The notes: generated by a model not told the origin, from the sequence alone. Positions 42,897 to 53,602 are shown, numbered from the stretch's first letter. The stretch is DNA of 64,000 nt from RHLJ01 sp963974345 (GCA_963974345.1 CAXBBW010000011.1:1-64000); one strand, 5' to 3'. Translations and numbers: made by a program.

Positions 42897-44219
42897 TTGG
42901 AAACTGAATTCTCCGAACGATCAGCCAGTATCGATATACTTATTGAATTTGATATAAATCAAAATCTTGACTTCTCAATTGCTGATGAGCTAGATACTCG
43001 TGGTCGAGCTCAAGTACGTGAATATGTCCAAAACATCTTTCGTCGTCGTAATTACCTCGATTTTCTTATAGACCATTATTCGAGTGTAGGAATAGTTGAA
43101 ATGAAAGCTGAACTCAAAAATATTCTTCGTTTAGGTATTTACGATATGCTTTTTATGGATAGCACTCCAGATTACGCTGCCATTAATGAGGCCGTTGAAG
43201 TAGCCAAGTTTAAACTAGGTTCTAAAACCGGAGACTTGGTTAATGCTATTATGCGGAATCTTCAAAGAGACATCGAAGACCTTCCAAAGCCAGCATTTCT
43301 TGATCGAACTAAATTAGTTGCAACTACTTTTTCTCACCCTGAATGGATGGTTGCTCGTTGGAGCAAGCGATTTGGTGAGCGTGAAGCTTTCCAACTGATG
43401 CAAGCTAATAATACTCGTCCAAACTATTATGTTCGAGTAAATACGCTTCGCACCAAACCCGAGAACTTTGTTATGCGTATGGAGAAAATGGGTGTTGAGT
43501 TTGAAGAAAGCGACTGGCTTCCAAATTTCTATAAAGTTGATTCCGTACAGCCTTTTATTGAAAAAGGATTACTTGCTAAGGGTGTTTGCCAAGTTCAAGA
43601 TATAGCTGCTGGATTTGCTCCTTTTATTCTTGATCCTCAACCAGGAGAAAAGATTTATGATCTTTGTGCTGCTCCTGGAACTAAATCAATTATGATTTCT
43701 GACTTAACTGGAGGCGAAGCTGAGATTCTTGCTGTCGATATTTCTGCTCCTCGATTAGAAAAACTTGCTGAAAGTGCTCTAAATTTTGGTGCAGAGAATA
43801 TTAAGATTCGTCGTGGTGATATACTTGAACTTTCTCTTCCACTTGCTGATGCTGTTCTTTTAGACGCGCCTTGTACAGGAACAGGAGTATTAAGTAAACG
43901 TGCAGATCTTCGCTGGAGACGTGATGAAGAAGGCTTGAAAAAAGCTGTTGAGCTTCAAGAGCAATTATTGGAAGAAGCTGCAAACATGGTTAAGCTTGGT
44001 GGCAGACTAGTATATAGTACCTGTTCGCTTGAACCCGAAGAAAACTGGGAGCAAGTACAAAAACTCATTGACAAAATGGATGATAACTTTGAACTACAAC
44101 CATTGGAAGATTTTGTACCAGAAGAAGTTCTTACTGAAGATGGATTTGCATACCAGACATTCCCTCACATTCATGGGTGCGATGGGCATTTTGGTGTTCT
44201 ACTAAAAAGAGTCAAATAG
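42897..44219 (+). CDS. rsmB: 16S rRNA cytosine-967 methyltransferase
   Basis: Methylates 16S rRNA C967 (m5C) using SAM. The NusB-like N-terminal domain (about residues 1-135) is followed by the catalytic domain, with SAM motif DLCAAPGTKSIMI, DAPCTGTGVL (Cys of the PC motif) and the catalytic Cys in VYSTCSLEPEEN. The start is TTG; the only in-frame codons before a TAA at 42882 offer no ATG or GTG, and no Shine-Dalgarno is seen, so translation initiation may be weak. Length 440. Confidence 0.9.
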   Translation: METEFSERSASIDILIEFDINQNLDFSIADELDTRGRAQVREYVQNIFRRRNYLDFLIDHYSSVGIVEMKAELKNILRLGIYDMLFMDSTPDYAAINEAVEVAKFKLGSKTGDLVNAIMRNLQRDIEDLPKPAFLDRTKLVATTFSHPEWMVARWSKRFGEREAFQLMQANNTRPNYYVRVNTLRTKPENFVMRMEKMGVEFEESDWLPNFYKVDSVQPFIEKGLLAKGVCQVQDIAAGFAPFILDPQPGEKIYDLCAAPGTKSIMISDLTGGEAEILAVDISAPRLEKLAESALNFGAENIKIRRGDILELSLPLADAVLLDAPCTGTGVLSKRADLRWRRDEEGLKKAVELQEQLLEEAANMVKLGGRLVYSTCSLEPEENWEQVQKLIDKMDDNFELQPLEDFVPEEVLTEDGFAYQTFPHIHGCDGHFGVLLKRVK

Positions 44220-44232
44220 AGTTACTAAGTAG

Positions 44233-44292
44233 CAAAGTTACAGAGTGACAAAGCTAGAATTTGTAACTTTGTCTCAATGTAACTCTGTCACT
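44233..44292. repeat. GTTACAGAGTGACA-type inverted repeat
   Basis: CAAAGTTACA (44233-44242) is exactly inverted at 44262-44271. AGTTACAGAGTGACA (44236-44250) is inverted with two swaps at 44278-44292. The stretch therefore consists of several mixed forward and reverse copies of a GTTAC/GTGAC motif. It lies between rsmB and valS and could be a transcriptional or dispersed repeat. Confidence 0.5.
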
Positions 44293-44330
44293 ACATCTCT
44301 AATACAGTCAATTTTAAATTAGTCGATACA

Positions 44331-47000
44331 GTGAACGAAGACTCCAAAAAACAAAAAATTCCCTCAAAATACGACCCCACGATTGTTGAGGATAAATGGT
44401 ATAGCTATTGGATGGAAAATAATTACTTCCATTCAGAAGTTGATCATTCTAAAGAACCATTTACAATTGTAATCCCTCCTCCCAATGTTACGGGAGTATT
44501 GCATATGGGACACATGCTAAACAACACCATTCAGGATGTCTTGACTAGGCGTGCCCGAATGCAAGGATTTAACGCTTGTTGGGTTCCAGGTACCGATCAC
44601 GCTTCCATTGCTACAGAAGCAAAAGTAGTTCGTAAACTACGTGAAGAAGGCATTAAGAAAAGTGATTTAGGTAGAGATGAATTCCTAAAACATGCTTGGG
44701 AATGGACTCACAAACATGGTGGAATCATACTTGAGCAATTGAAGAAGTTAGGCGCTAGTTGCGATTGGGATCGAACTTCCTTCACTATGGACCCGAAATA
44801 TTCAGATAGTGTAATCGATACTTTTATTGATCTCTACGCTAAAGGCAAGATTTATCGTGGTGCTCGGATGATCAATTGGGATCCTGCTGCATTAACTGCT
44901 TTAAGCGATGAAGAAGTAATTCACAAGGAAGTAAACTCAAAGCTATATCACGTCAAATATCAGATTTCAGGTTCAGAGCATTATGTAACTATTGCAACTA
45001 CTCGTCCAGAGACTATTTTAGGTGATACAGCAGTTTGTGTCCACCCAAAAGATGAGCGATATATTCACCTTCATGGGAAAAAAGTAATTGTTCCTTTATT
45101 GAATCGTGAAGTTCCTATCATCACAGATGACTATGTAGAAATGGAATTCGGAACAGGATGTTTGAAAGTAACTCCTGCCCATGATGTAAATGATTATGAA
45201 CTCGGACAAAAACATAATCTCGAAACCATCAACATGATGAATGCTGATGGCACGATTAGTGAAGAAGGTGAACTATATATTGGAATGGATCGCTTTGCCG
45301 TTCGTAAACAAATTGCAAAAGATTTAGATGAAGCCGGAAATCTAGTTAAGATTGAAGACTACAAAAACAAAGTTGGATATTCGGAACGTACTGATGTTGT
45401 TATAGAGCCGCGACTTTCATTGCAATGGTGGGTTTCTATGAAGGAGTTATCACAACCTGCTCTTGAGAATGTAATGAACGATAATATCCAATTTCATCCC
45501 GCTAAGTTCAAAAACACGTATCGCCATTGGATGGAAAATGTGAAAGACTGGTGTATAAGTCGCCAGCTTTGGTGGGGACACAGAATCCCAGCTTGGTATA
45601 ACGAAGATGGTGATTTTGTTGTAGCTAAAACAGAAGAAGAAGCCAAAGAAAAATTCAAAACTCAAAATTTAAAATTCAATACTCTCAAACAAGATGAAGA
45701 TGTATTAGATACTTGGTTTTCTTCTTGGTTATGGCCTATTTCGGTATTCGACGGATTTTATACTGAAGAAGAAGTGGATTATTACTATCCAACAAACGAC
45801 TTAGTTACTGCTCCTGAAATCATGTTTTTCTGGGTTGCCAGAATGATCATCGCCGGATATGAATACCGTGGCGAACTACCCTTTAAAAATGTGTATTACA
45901 CAGGGATTGTTCGTGATAAACAAGGTCGAAAAATGAGTAAGAGTTTGGGGAATTCTCCTGATCCACTAGAATTGATTGGTCAATACGGCGCTGATGGAAT
46001 TCGGATGGGAATGCTTTTTTCTACTCCTGCTGGAAATGATCTTCCCTTTGATGCTTCAATTTGTGAACAAGGCAGTAAATTCTCCAATAAAATCTGGAAT
46101 GCCTTCCGGTTTTTAACCATGAATATGGAAGAAGGCGTTGAATACAAGCCAACTTTAGAAATCGACCCCAACAATTTAGTCGATCGTTGGATGATGGCAC
46201 GAATCCATCAAACCATAAAAGGTGTTGATGAAGATTTTAAAAACTACAAATTGAACGATGCGCTTAAAAAAGTGTACTCTTTAATTTGGGATGATTTCTG
46301 CGATTGGTATATCGAGCTTGCCAAGCCTGATACTTATGGAGATAAATTTGATGTTCAGAAAATGAATGTAGCATTGGGAATGTTTGAGCAACTCATGAAG
46401 CTTCTCCACCCTTTTATGCCATTTATTAGTGAGGAAATATGGCAATACATCCAAGACAGAAAGCCTGAAGAAGCACTCGTTGTTTCGGATTGGCCAGAGT
46501 ATAATTCACAATTTGATATCCAACCTGATGTAGATTTATTCCTAAATCTTCAGGAAATAATTTCAGCATTGAGAAATATCCGTGCTGAAATGGGTGTTTC
46601 TCCAAAAGAAGAATTAGATATTTTGATTAAGACTTCTTTAAATGAAATCTCTGAAAGAATTTCAGAGAATGATTGGATTCTGAAGAAACTTCAATCAACA
46701 AAATCTCTTGAAATATCAACCCAACTAGAAAAACCAGGCGCTTGTTCTTCGGCAATTGTAGATGGAAATGAAATCTATGTTCCTCTTGAAGGACTTATTG
46801 ATACCGATAAAGAAATCGAACGCATTAAAGGGGAAATCAATCGCATTGAAGGATGGCTTAAAGGCGTAAACGGAAAGCTAAATAATAAAAACTTCGTTGA
46901 TAATGCTCCAAAAGCAGTTGTTGAGAATGAACGGAATAAACTCCGTGATGGCGAAACAAACCTCGAAAAGCTCCGCGAACAATTAAAAGATTTTGAGTAA
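44331..47000 (+). CDS. valS: valine--tRNA ligase
   Basis: Charges tRNA-Val. The 889-residue protein has the HIGH-type motif LHMGHML near residues 56-62 and KMSKSLGN near 534-541, the CP1 editing domain (about 170-340), the anticodon-binding helical domain and a C-terminal coiled-coil arm (about 820-889). VIPPPNVTGVLHMGH identifies ValRS over IleRS and LeuRS. The start is GTG at 44331. It is a single gene with a repeat region on either side. Confidence 0.96.
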   Translation: MNEDSKKQKIPSKYDPTIVEDKWYSYWMENNYFHSEVDHSKEPFTIVIPPPNVTGVLHMGHMLNNTIQDVLTRRARMQGFNACWVPGTDHASIATEAKVVRKLREEGIKKSDLGRDEFLKHAWEWTHKHGGIILEQLKKLGASCDWDRTSFTMDPKYSDSVIDTFIDLYAKGKIYRGARMINWDPAALTALSDEEVIHKEVNSKLYHVKYQISGSEHYVTIATTRPETILGDTAVCVHPKDERYIHLHGKKVIVPLLNREVPIITDDYVEMEFGTGCLKVTPAHDVNDYELGQKHNLETINMMNADGTISEEGELYIGMDRFAVRKQIAKDLDEAGNLVKIEDYKNKVGYSERTDVVIEPRLSLQWWVSMKELSQPALENVMNDNIQFHPAKFKNTYRHWMENVKDWCISRQLWWGHRIPAWYNEDGDFVVAKTEEEAKEKFKTQNLKFNTLKQDEDVLDTWFSSWLWPISVFDGFYTEEEVDYYYPTNDLVTAPEIMFFWVARMIIAGYEYRGELPFKNVYYTGIVRDKQGRKMSKSLGNSPDPLELIGQYGADGIRMGMLFSTPAGNDLPFDASICEQGSKFSNKIWNAFRFLTMNMEEGVEYKPTLEIDPNNLVDRWMMARIHQTIKGVDEDFKNYKLNDALKKVYSLIWDDFCDWYIELAKPDTYGDKFDVQKMNVALGMFEQLMKLLHPFMPFISEEIWQYIQDRKPEEALVVSDWPEYNSQFDIQPDVDLFLNLQEIISALRNIRAEMGVSPKEELDILIKTSLNEISERISENDWILKKLQSTKSLEISTQLEKPGACSSAIVDGNEIYVPLEGLIDTDKEIERIKGEINRIEGWLKGVNGKLNNKNFVDNAPKAVVENERNKLRDGETNLEKLREQLKDFE

Positions 47001-47033
47001 ATAAGAATCCATTCCATTTCCTCTTTTGAGGAG

Positions 47034-47102
47034 AACTCACTTAATAGAGTAAGTATAAGATTGAAGTTCTTCCCCTTTAGAGAGGGGATTGAGGGGTGAG
47101 TT
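47034..47102. repeat. nested inverted-repeat intergenic element
   Basis: AACTCAC (47034-47040) pairs with GTGAGTT (47096-47102), and TCCCCT (47071-47076) pairs with AGGGGA (47083-47088). A small CCTC/GAGG hairpin precedes it at 47020-47031. GC-rich blocks in otherwise AT-rich DNA between valS and uvrD suggest a dispersed REP-type repeat. No T-tract follows. Confidence 0.45.
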
Positions 47103-47120
47103 TGATTTGACTGGATAAAT

Positions 47121-49418
47121 ATGAAAACATTTTCTCTGCAACCTGAAGAACCTCGAAAAGGACCCGATTTTTTAACCGGGCTGAATAAGCAACAATATGA
47201 AGCAGTAACTCATACCGAAGGCCCCTTACTAATTGTTGCAGGAGCTGGTTCAGGTAAAACACGAGTATTAACGTATCGAATTGCTTATCTCCTTCAGCAA
47301 TTTAAAGCCGCACCAAATGAAATTCTATCTCTAACCTTCACGAACAAGGCTGCTCGTGAAATGAAAGATCGAATCAAGAATCTTATTGGCGACAAAGCTC
47401 AAAAATTATGGATGGGAACATTCCATTCTATCTTTTCTAAGATTCTACGGTTTGAAGCTGAAAAACTTGGATACGGACAGGATTTTACTATTTACGATAC
47501 TAGCGATTCTGAACAGGTTATTAAGCAAATTCTTCAAGAACTGAATTTTGATCCCAAAGAAATCAAACCGAAAACTATTCGGAATAAAATTAGTGACGCA
47601 AAAAATCAACTAATTGATCCAGAAAGTTATCAAAATAAGTTCGTTAGCTCAACTTTAGATGATATCACTGCTCGTGTGTATACCATTTACATCAAGCGTT
47701 TGAAACAAAGTAACGCAATGGATTTTGATGATTTATTGATTAAACCCATCGAGCTTTTTGAAGAAAACCCTGATTTGTTGGAAAAGTATCAGGATCGTTT
47801 CAAATATATTTTAATTGATGAATATCAGGATACCAATCATGCTCAGTATAAAGCCACGAAAATGCTGGCTGCTAAATACAATAATATCTGTGTAGTTGGT
47901 GATGATGCACAAAGTATTTATTCTTTCCGCGGTGCTGATATTTCAAACATCTTGAACTTTCAGGAAGATTACGATAATGCAAAGCAGGTTCCATTAGAGC
48001 AAAACTATCGTTCTACAAGATCAATTCTTCAGTGCGCTGATTCTATCATCAAAAAAAACACCAAACAACTTGATAAAACACTCTGGACCGAACAAGGACT
48101 TGGTGACCCAGTAACTCTTCTCAAAAATTACGATGATAGAGATGAAGCAAATCGTATTGCTCAATATATCGTAGAACTGAAGATGAGACATGGGTACAAC
48201 AACAATGATTTCGCCATTTTATATCGTACTAATTATCAGTCAAGGGTTTTTGAGGAGGCATTTCGCAGGCACGATATAGCTTATCAGCTTATTGGTGGTC
48301 TCTCCTTTTACCAACGAAAAGAGATTAAAGATGTATTGGCTTATCTAACTTTGTTAGTAAACAGACATGATGAAACAAATCTGATTAGAATTATTAACGA
48401 ACCTTCTCGAGGCATTGGAAATAAGTCGATTAACGATCTTAGGAACCAAGCCAGAGAAAGTGGTCGTTCTATTTGGAGCATGCTCGAACAAGTTGAACAA
48501 ACCGATGTATATAAACCTGCAAAAGTTCGTGTTCGAGAGTTTGTAAATATGATTACTCAGCTGAGTAAGGAATTAGAGCAAAATAGAAGTTTATCTGATG
48601 TTACTCGCGCTGTATTAGAACAATCTGGTTATATGAAGGTTTTAGTTGAGGAGAATTCTCATGAATCAATGATGCGCAGAGAAAATATTCTCGAATTCCA
48701 AAATGCTATTTCTTATTACGAGAAAGGAACTTCCAAACCATCTTTAAGTGCATTCTTACAAGAAATTTCCCTAATTACAGATGGTGATAAATTCGATGAG
48801 AATAAACCAGCCGTTACTTTGATGACTGTTCACGGATCTAAAGGGTTAGAATTTCCTGTTGTATTTGTGGTTGGATTAGAAGAAAACCTCTTTCCGGTTG
48901 GTGGCCGAGAAGGTTTTGAGGCAGATGTAGAGGAAGAGCGCCGTTTATTCTATGTAGCAATAACTCGTGCCGAACAAAGATTGTATTTCAGTCACTGTAA
49001 AACCCGATTTAAATTTGGAGAAGAACAACAACAGCTACGTTCCCGGTTTATAGACGAAGTTGATCCTGGAGTTGTACGTACCGAATCAGGTGCCACAATT
49101 AGTCAGAGTAAAGATCGTTTCACCTTAGACGATTCATCAACTAGAACAGACTCTAACTCTACACATATTGAGTACGATTGGGAAGCTCCAGTCACAAAGA
49201 AGACTCGAACATCAGCAACTTCAACAATTCAATATGAATACCAAGATGGAGAAGATCCATTCCAAGTTGGTATGCGTGTTCTTCACCCAAAATTTGGGGA
49301 AGGCAAAATCATTAGCCGCAGTGGATTAGGAATGGATGCTAAAGTTGTTGTATTTTTCAAAAAAAGAGGACAAAAGAAATTGATGCTGAGGGCTGCCCCT
49401 CTTCAAGTCATCGAATAG
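47121..49418 (+). CDS. pcrA: UvrD/PcrA-family DNA helicase
   Basis: A 765-residue superfamily 1 helicase for excision repair and removal of RecA or stalled forks. The motifs in order are: AGAGSGKTRVLTYR (Walker A), TFTNKAAREM (Ia), DFDDLLI, LIDEYQDTNHAQY (II), GDDAQSIYSFRGA (III), LEQNYRSTRSI (IV), LMTVHGSKGLEFPVVF (V) and VAITRAEQRLY (VI). The C-terminal GMRVLHPKFGEGKI repeat binds RNA polymerase in PcrA. Symbol by family; uvrD is equally acceptable. Six bases separate it from the next gene. Confidence 0.93.
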   Translation: MKTFSLQPEEPRKGPDFLTGLNKQQYEAVTHTEGPLLIVAGAGSGKTRVLTYRIAYLLQQFKAAPNEILSLTFTNKAAREMKDRIKNLIGDKAQKLWMGTFHSIFSKILRFEAEKLGYGQDFTIYDTSDSEQVIKQILQELNFDPKEIKPKTIRNKISDAKNQLIDPESYQNKFVSSTLDDITARVYTIYIKRLKQSNAMDFDDLLIKPIELFEENPDLLEKYQDRFKYILIDEYQDTNHAQYKATKMLAAKYNNICVVGDDAQSIYSFRGADISNILNFQEDYDNAKQVPLEQNYRSTRSILQCADSIIKKNTKQLDKTLWTEQGLGDPVTLLKNYDDRDEANRIAQYIVELKMRHGYNNNDFAILYRTNYQSRVFEEAFRRHDIAYQLIGGLSFYQRKEIKDVLAYLTLLVNRHDETNLIRIINEPSRGIGNKSINDLRNQARESGRSIWSMLEQVEQTDVYKPAKVRVREFVNMITQLSKELEQNRSLSDVTRAVLEQSGYMKVLVEENSHESMMRRENILEFQNAISYYEKGTSKPSLSAFLQEISLITDGDKFDENKPAVTLMTVHGSKGLEFPVVFVVGLEENLFPVGGREGFEADVEEERRLFYVAITRAEQRLYFSHCKTRFKFGEEQQQLRSRFIDEVDPGVVRTESGATISQSKDRFTLDDSSTRTDSNSTHIEYDWEAPVTKKTRTSATSTIQYEYQDGEDPFQVGMRVLHPKFGEGKIISRSGLGMDAKVVVFFKKRGQKKLMLRAAPLQVIE

Positions 49419-49424
49419 ACAATA

Positions 49425-50939
49425 GTGAGAAGGATAATATTTGCTATAGCATGGGCTTTACTGTGCGGAATTCATTCGTATGCCCAACCTGTTTTAACAC
49501 CTCGTAATGTTGCGCTTGGTGGTGGAGGAAGTACTTATATCACCGATTACAACGCAAACTTCTACAATCCTGCAAATCTTCTTATTCAAGATCGGAAACG
49601 TAATATTGATTTCGGTTTATTGATTACTGGAACTTACTTTAATGCCGTTCAAAACTTTAGCGGTTTAAATGATCAGTCGTCAAACCTTCAAGATTATATT
49701 TCAGCATTTAATCCAGGTTCATATACAATTTCACCAATTGAACGGAATTCCATTATAGAAGATAACTATATCCGAAATCGCTCTACTTCCCTTCATCAAA
49801 CACGATTAGATTTAACCCTTTTAGGATTTAAATGGCGTAATAATGAAAGAGCTTATTCACTTGCTATAAGAAACAGAATTTCTTCCAGCTTTGAAGTTGG
49901 AAAAGGCTGGTATTCAACAGAACTCAAAGAAATTAATAACGAAATGGGTCTTGACAGAACACTGGTTCATCGTTATCAATCTTTATATGAAGTTTCTTTT
50001 GGTTATTCAGAGTCATTCCGTTTTTTCTCCGATATGTCTCCTAGACTTGATGAATTCAATTTTGGAATAGCCCCAAAACTAGTGTTAGGTGGTGCATATC
50101 AAAATGCTAAATGGACGAATACTTTTCTTGAAGGTGAAAATAGTGCTATTAACACAATACAAGGATTTGAATACACTGCTTCCGGTAATTTTGGGAAAGC
50201 AACGAATGATTATCTTGATGGAATTCCTGCCCAAAGTGCGTTATTAAATAATATAACCGATGAGATCTTCAGTCCTTATGGAATTGGAGCTGGAATAGAT
50301 CTTGGTTTCACTTATTTGATTACTATTGGTAGTGACCTTTCAACCATAAGTGAAAACCAACAACAAACTAATAAATCGCTCCGACTCTCCTTTTCAATAA
50401 CTGACATTGGGTTTGTTCATTATCAAGAAAATGGAATTATGCTAAACTCTACTCGCGATACTACAATTGTTCCAAATTTCCCTGGTATTAATGATTTATC
50501 TAATGATGCCTTTGTTGGAGCCCCTGGTCAGTTTATAGATTTTGTGGATCAGGATAGTGTTTATAATCCCTTTTTAAATACACAACGAGAAGATGGAGGT
50601 TTTTCAGTTTTACTCCCATCAGCTTTGCACGCAGGTGCTCTTTTCGAATTTAACCGTATAAAATTAATGGGTGATTTAAGTATTGGATTAACAAATAATG
50701 CATTTAATTCAAAAAAACTTGTAGCATCTGTAGGTATAGAAGTGAGACCATTAAAATTTCTTCCTCTTCGGGCAGGAACACAGATTGCTTCAGAATTACC
50801 CAATTACTTTAGCTTTGGCACTGCTATAGAAACAAAGCTTTGGGATTTATCGATTGCCACACAATTCATATCAAGAACTTTTAGTGATAGTCCTACTATT
50901 ACTGGGGTAACCGTTGCTGCTCTTCAGTTCCATTTCTGA
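49425..50939 (+). CDS. DUF5723-like outer-membrane barrel protein
   Basis: A 504-residue exported protein with a signal peptide ending near SYAQ. RNVALGGGGSTYITDYNANF followed by YNPANLL near residues 40-46 is the PorV/DUF5723-type opening, in which a conserved AxGG and NPA mark the barrel start. Alternating strands continue to a C-terminal aromatic residue (VAALQFHF). Probably an outer-membrane beta-barrel of unknown cargo. The start is GTG, six bases after pcrA, so the two are likely co-transcribed, although a functional link is not obvious. Confidence 0.75.
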   Translation: MRRIIFAIAWALLCGIHSYAQPVLTPRNVALGGGGSTYITDYNANFYNPANLLIQDRKRNIDFGLLITGTYFNAVQNFSGLNDQSSNLQDYISAFNPGSYTISPIERNSIIEDNYIRNRSTSLHQTRLDLTLLGFKWRNNERAYSLAIRNRISSSFEVGKGWYSTELKEINNEMGLDRTLVHRYQSLYEVSFGYSESFRFFSDMSPRLDEFNFGIAPKLVLGGAYQNAKWTNTFLEGENSAINTIQGFEYTASGNFGKATNDYLDGIPAQSALLNNITDEIFSPYGIGAGIDLGFTYLITIGSDLSTISENQQQTNKSLRLSFSITDIGFVHYQENGIMLNSTRDTTIVPNFPGINDLSNDAFVGAPGQFIDFVDQDSVYNPFLNTQREDGGFSVLLPSALHAGALFEFNRIKLMGDLSIGLTNNAFNSKKLVASVGIEVRPLKFLPLRAGTQIASELPNYFSFGTAIETKLWDLSIATQFISRTFSDSPTITGVTVAALQFHF

Positions 50940-51058
50940 ACCTGACACATTGCCTTACTTTTCTGCCATACCCTTTTTTTTCTGACTCTTTGGAAATCTT
51001 TAAAAGCATGGCTTTGTATTTGCGTTGGAATGATTGAAATTAAAAGCAAAAGGATTTG

Positions 51059-53584
51059 ATGAAAACGCGTTTAGATTTATTTAATGATTTAGGGAAATCG
51101 GAAGATAATTTCGAAGATTTTGAACAGGCAATTCCATTGATGTCTGAGGAAGAAGAAAAAGCCCTAATTGAAGCTTTAGTTCCAGAAAGTCTGCCCATTC
51201 TACCATTAAAAAACACCGTTCTATTTCCAGGTGTTGTAGTTCCCATTACGGTTGGTAGAGATCGCTCTTTAGCATTGGTTAAAGAAGCATATGCTGGTGA
51301 CAAAACTATTGGGGTTGTAACCCAAAAGGATATGGATATTGAAGAGCCTGAGTATAAAGATCTCCATAAAATTGGGACAGTAGCTCAAATCTTGAAGCTC
51401 ATCAAAATGCCTGATGGAAGTCGAAGTATTGTAATTCAAGGTAAATCTGTTTTTGAAATTGATGAGTTCACACAAGACCAACCTTACTTCAAAGCAAAAG
51501 TAAAAGCTTATCCAAAACAAATGGATATTGAAGGACTTGAGTTAAGTGCATCTGTTCGAAATGTAAAGGAGACCGCTGTTGATATCATTAATAAATCTCC
51601 AAATATACCTTCTGAAGCTGCGGTTGCTGTCAATAACATAAACAGCCCTGCATTTCTTTTAAATTTTATAGCATCGAATCTAAATGTAGATATCGATGAT
51701 AAACAAGATTTACTAGAGACAGCAAAGTTTTCCGAGAATCTTGAAAAGATACTAGAATTTCTTGAGCAGGAACTTCAAGTTTTGGATATGAGTGAAAAAA
51801 TCCGAACTAAGGTAAAATCGGATATCGATGATCAACAACGTGAGTTCTATCTTCGCCAACAGATGAAAGCAATCCAAGAAGAACTTGGGGAAGGTGCTGA
51901 ACATCAAGAGGTAGAAAAACTTCGTGAAAAATTAAAAACTAAGAAGTTACCAGATTACGCTCGTGAAGTTGCCGAAAAGGAATTGCAACGATTGGAAATG
52001 ACCCCAAATGCTTCTCCTAATTATGGAATTATTCATAGTTATGTTGAATGGATTTTAGATCTTCCTTGGGATGAATACTCTGAAGATAAGCTGGACCTTG
52101 AATACGCTAGAACGGTATTAGAAGAAGATCATTATGGACTTGAGAAAGTTAAAAAAAGAATTATTGAGTATTTAGCTGTACTTAAACTTAAAAAGGATAT
52201 GAAAGCTCCTATTCTTTGCTTTTACGGCCCTCCAGGGGTTGGAAAAACTAGTTTGGGCAAATCCATAGCTCGCGCCTTAAATAGAGAGTTTGAACGCTTC
52301 AGCTTAGGTGGAATTAGGGATGAAGCCGAAATTCGAGGACATAGAAGAACATACATTGGTGCACTTCCAGGGCGGATTATTCGGTCAATGAAAAAAGCCG
52401 CTAAAGGTAACCCTGTTATCATGTTAGATGAGATTGATAAAGTAGGAGCCGATTATCGAGGTGATCCAACTTCTGCTCTGCTTGAAGTTCTTGATCCAGA
52501 GCAAAACGATACCTTTAGTGATAATTATCTTGAAATTGAATACGACTTATCTAAAGTTCTATTCATTGCGACAGCGAATTCTCTTGAGACCATTCCTGCT
52601 CCTCTTCGTGATAGAATGGAGATCATCAATATAAGTGGTTACACTCTTGAAGAAAAAACTGAAATTGCTAAAAAGTATCTGATTCCTAAACAGATCAAAG
52701 AAAATGGATTGAAAGATTCACAAATCACTATTGAAGATAAAGCCATCGAATTATTGATTGATCAATATACTCGTGAATCTGGTGTTAGAAACTTAGATCG
52801 ACAAGTTGGAGCTGTATGTCGTGGTGTAGCAGCCAAAGTAGCATCTGGAGAAATCGAGCAGTTTAATGTAACTGTTTCTGATGTCGAAGGGTTCTTAGGC
52901 AAGCAAAAATACTTTAGTGATGTTGCTGAACGAACTACTGTACCAGGCGTAGCTACAGGACTTGCTTGGACTCCTTTTGGTGGAGACATTTTATTTATTG
53001 AAGCAAGTGTTTCTAAAGGTTCTGGAAAGTTAAATATTACAGGTCAGTTGGGCGATGTGATGAAAGAATCAGCAATGCTGGCAATTTCATATTTAAAAGC
53101 ACATGCTGAAGAAGTAGGTATTCCCGAAGAAGCATTCAAATACTGGGATTTACACATTCACGTTCCCGCTGGGGCAGTACCAAAAGACGGACCTTCTGCA
53201 GGTGTTTCTTTGATGAGTGCAATAGCATCTATCTTCACACAAAGAAAAGTTAGAGGTAACATTGCTTTAACTGGCGAAATTACTCTTCGGGGCTTAGTTC
53301 TTCCAGTTGGCGGAATTAAAGAGAAAGTGTTGGCTGCAAAAAGAGCTGGTATTACTAAAGTTCTTCTTCCAAAAAAGAATGAAAAAGATGTTGCTGAAAT
53401 TGAAACCAATGTTATTGGAAATCTAGAAGTTGAATATCTAGAAAGAATGGATTCCGTGTTAGATTTAATTCTTGAAAAAGAATCTATTACCAATGCAGCA
53501 GATTTTTACAAGGTGAGTGATGCTCATAAATCTGCAGTTACTGGTAAAAATGGGAAAACTGAAGAAACAAAAGTACTTTCTTAA
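51059..53584 (+). CDS. lon: ATP-dependent Lon protease
   Basis: A 841-residue AAA+ serine protease that degrades misfolded and regulatory proteins. It has an N-terminal substrate domain, Walker A in GPPGVGKTSLGKS, Walker B in VIMLDEIDKVG, sensor region and the proteolytic dyad Ser in KDGPSAGVSL and Lys in GIKEKVLAAKRAG. The ATG at 51059 is chosen because AGGA lies four bases upstream; the TTG three bases earlier is too close to that site. It is a stand-alone gene, perhaps heat-shock regulated, which the promoter sequence does not show clearly. Confidence 0.96.
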   Translation: MKTRLDLFNDLGKSEDNFEDFEQAIPLMSEEEEKALIEALVPESLPILPLKNTVLFPGVVVPITVGRDRSLALVKEAYAGDKTIGVVTQKDMDIEEPEYKDLHKIGTVAQILKLIKMPDGSRSIVIQGKSVFEIDEFTQDQPYFKAKVKAYPKQMDIEGLELSASVRNVKETAVDIINKSPNIPSEAAVAVNNINSPAFLLNFIASNLNVDIDDKQDLLETAKFSENLEKILEFLEQELQVLDMSEKIRTKVKSDIDDQQREFYLRQQMKAIQEELGEGAEHQEVEKLREKLKTKKLPDYAREVAEKELQRLEMTPNASPNYGIIHSYVEWILDLPWDEYSEDKLDLEYARTVLEEDHYGLEKVKKRIIEYLAVLKLKKDMKAPILCFYGPPGVGKTSLGKSIARALNREFERFSLGGIRDEAEIRGHRRTYIGALPGRIIRSMKKAAKGNPVIMLDEIDKVGADYRGDPTSALLEVLDPEQNDTFSDNYLEIEYDLSKVLFIATANSLETIPAPLRDRMEIINISGYTLEEKTEIAKKYLIPKQIKENGLKDSQITIEDKAIELLIDQYTRESGVRNLDRQVGAVCRGVAAKVASGEIEQFNVTVSDVEGFLGKQKYFSDVAERTTVPGVATGLAWTPFGGDILFIEASVSKGSGKLNITGQLGDVMKESAMLAISYLKAHAEEVGIPEEAFKYWDLHIHVPAGAVPKDGPSAGVSLMSAIASIFTQRKVRGNIALTGEITLRGLVLPVGGIKEKVLAAKRAGITKVLLPKKNEKDVAEIETNVIGNLEVEYLERMDSVLDLILEKESITNAADFYKVSDAHKSAVTGKNGKTEETKVLS

Positions 53585-53602
53585 TTTGATCGAATAATTT
53601 CT

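Noticed and set aside
42882..42899. A missed upstream ATG for rsmB
   Set aside because: A TAA at 42882-42884 is in frame, and only ATC, CGG, ACT and CCA lie between it and the TTG, so TTG is the only conventional start.
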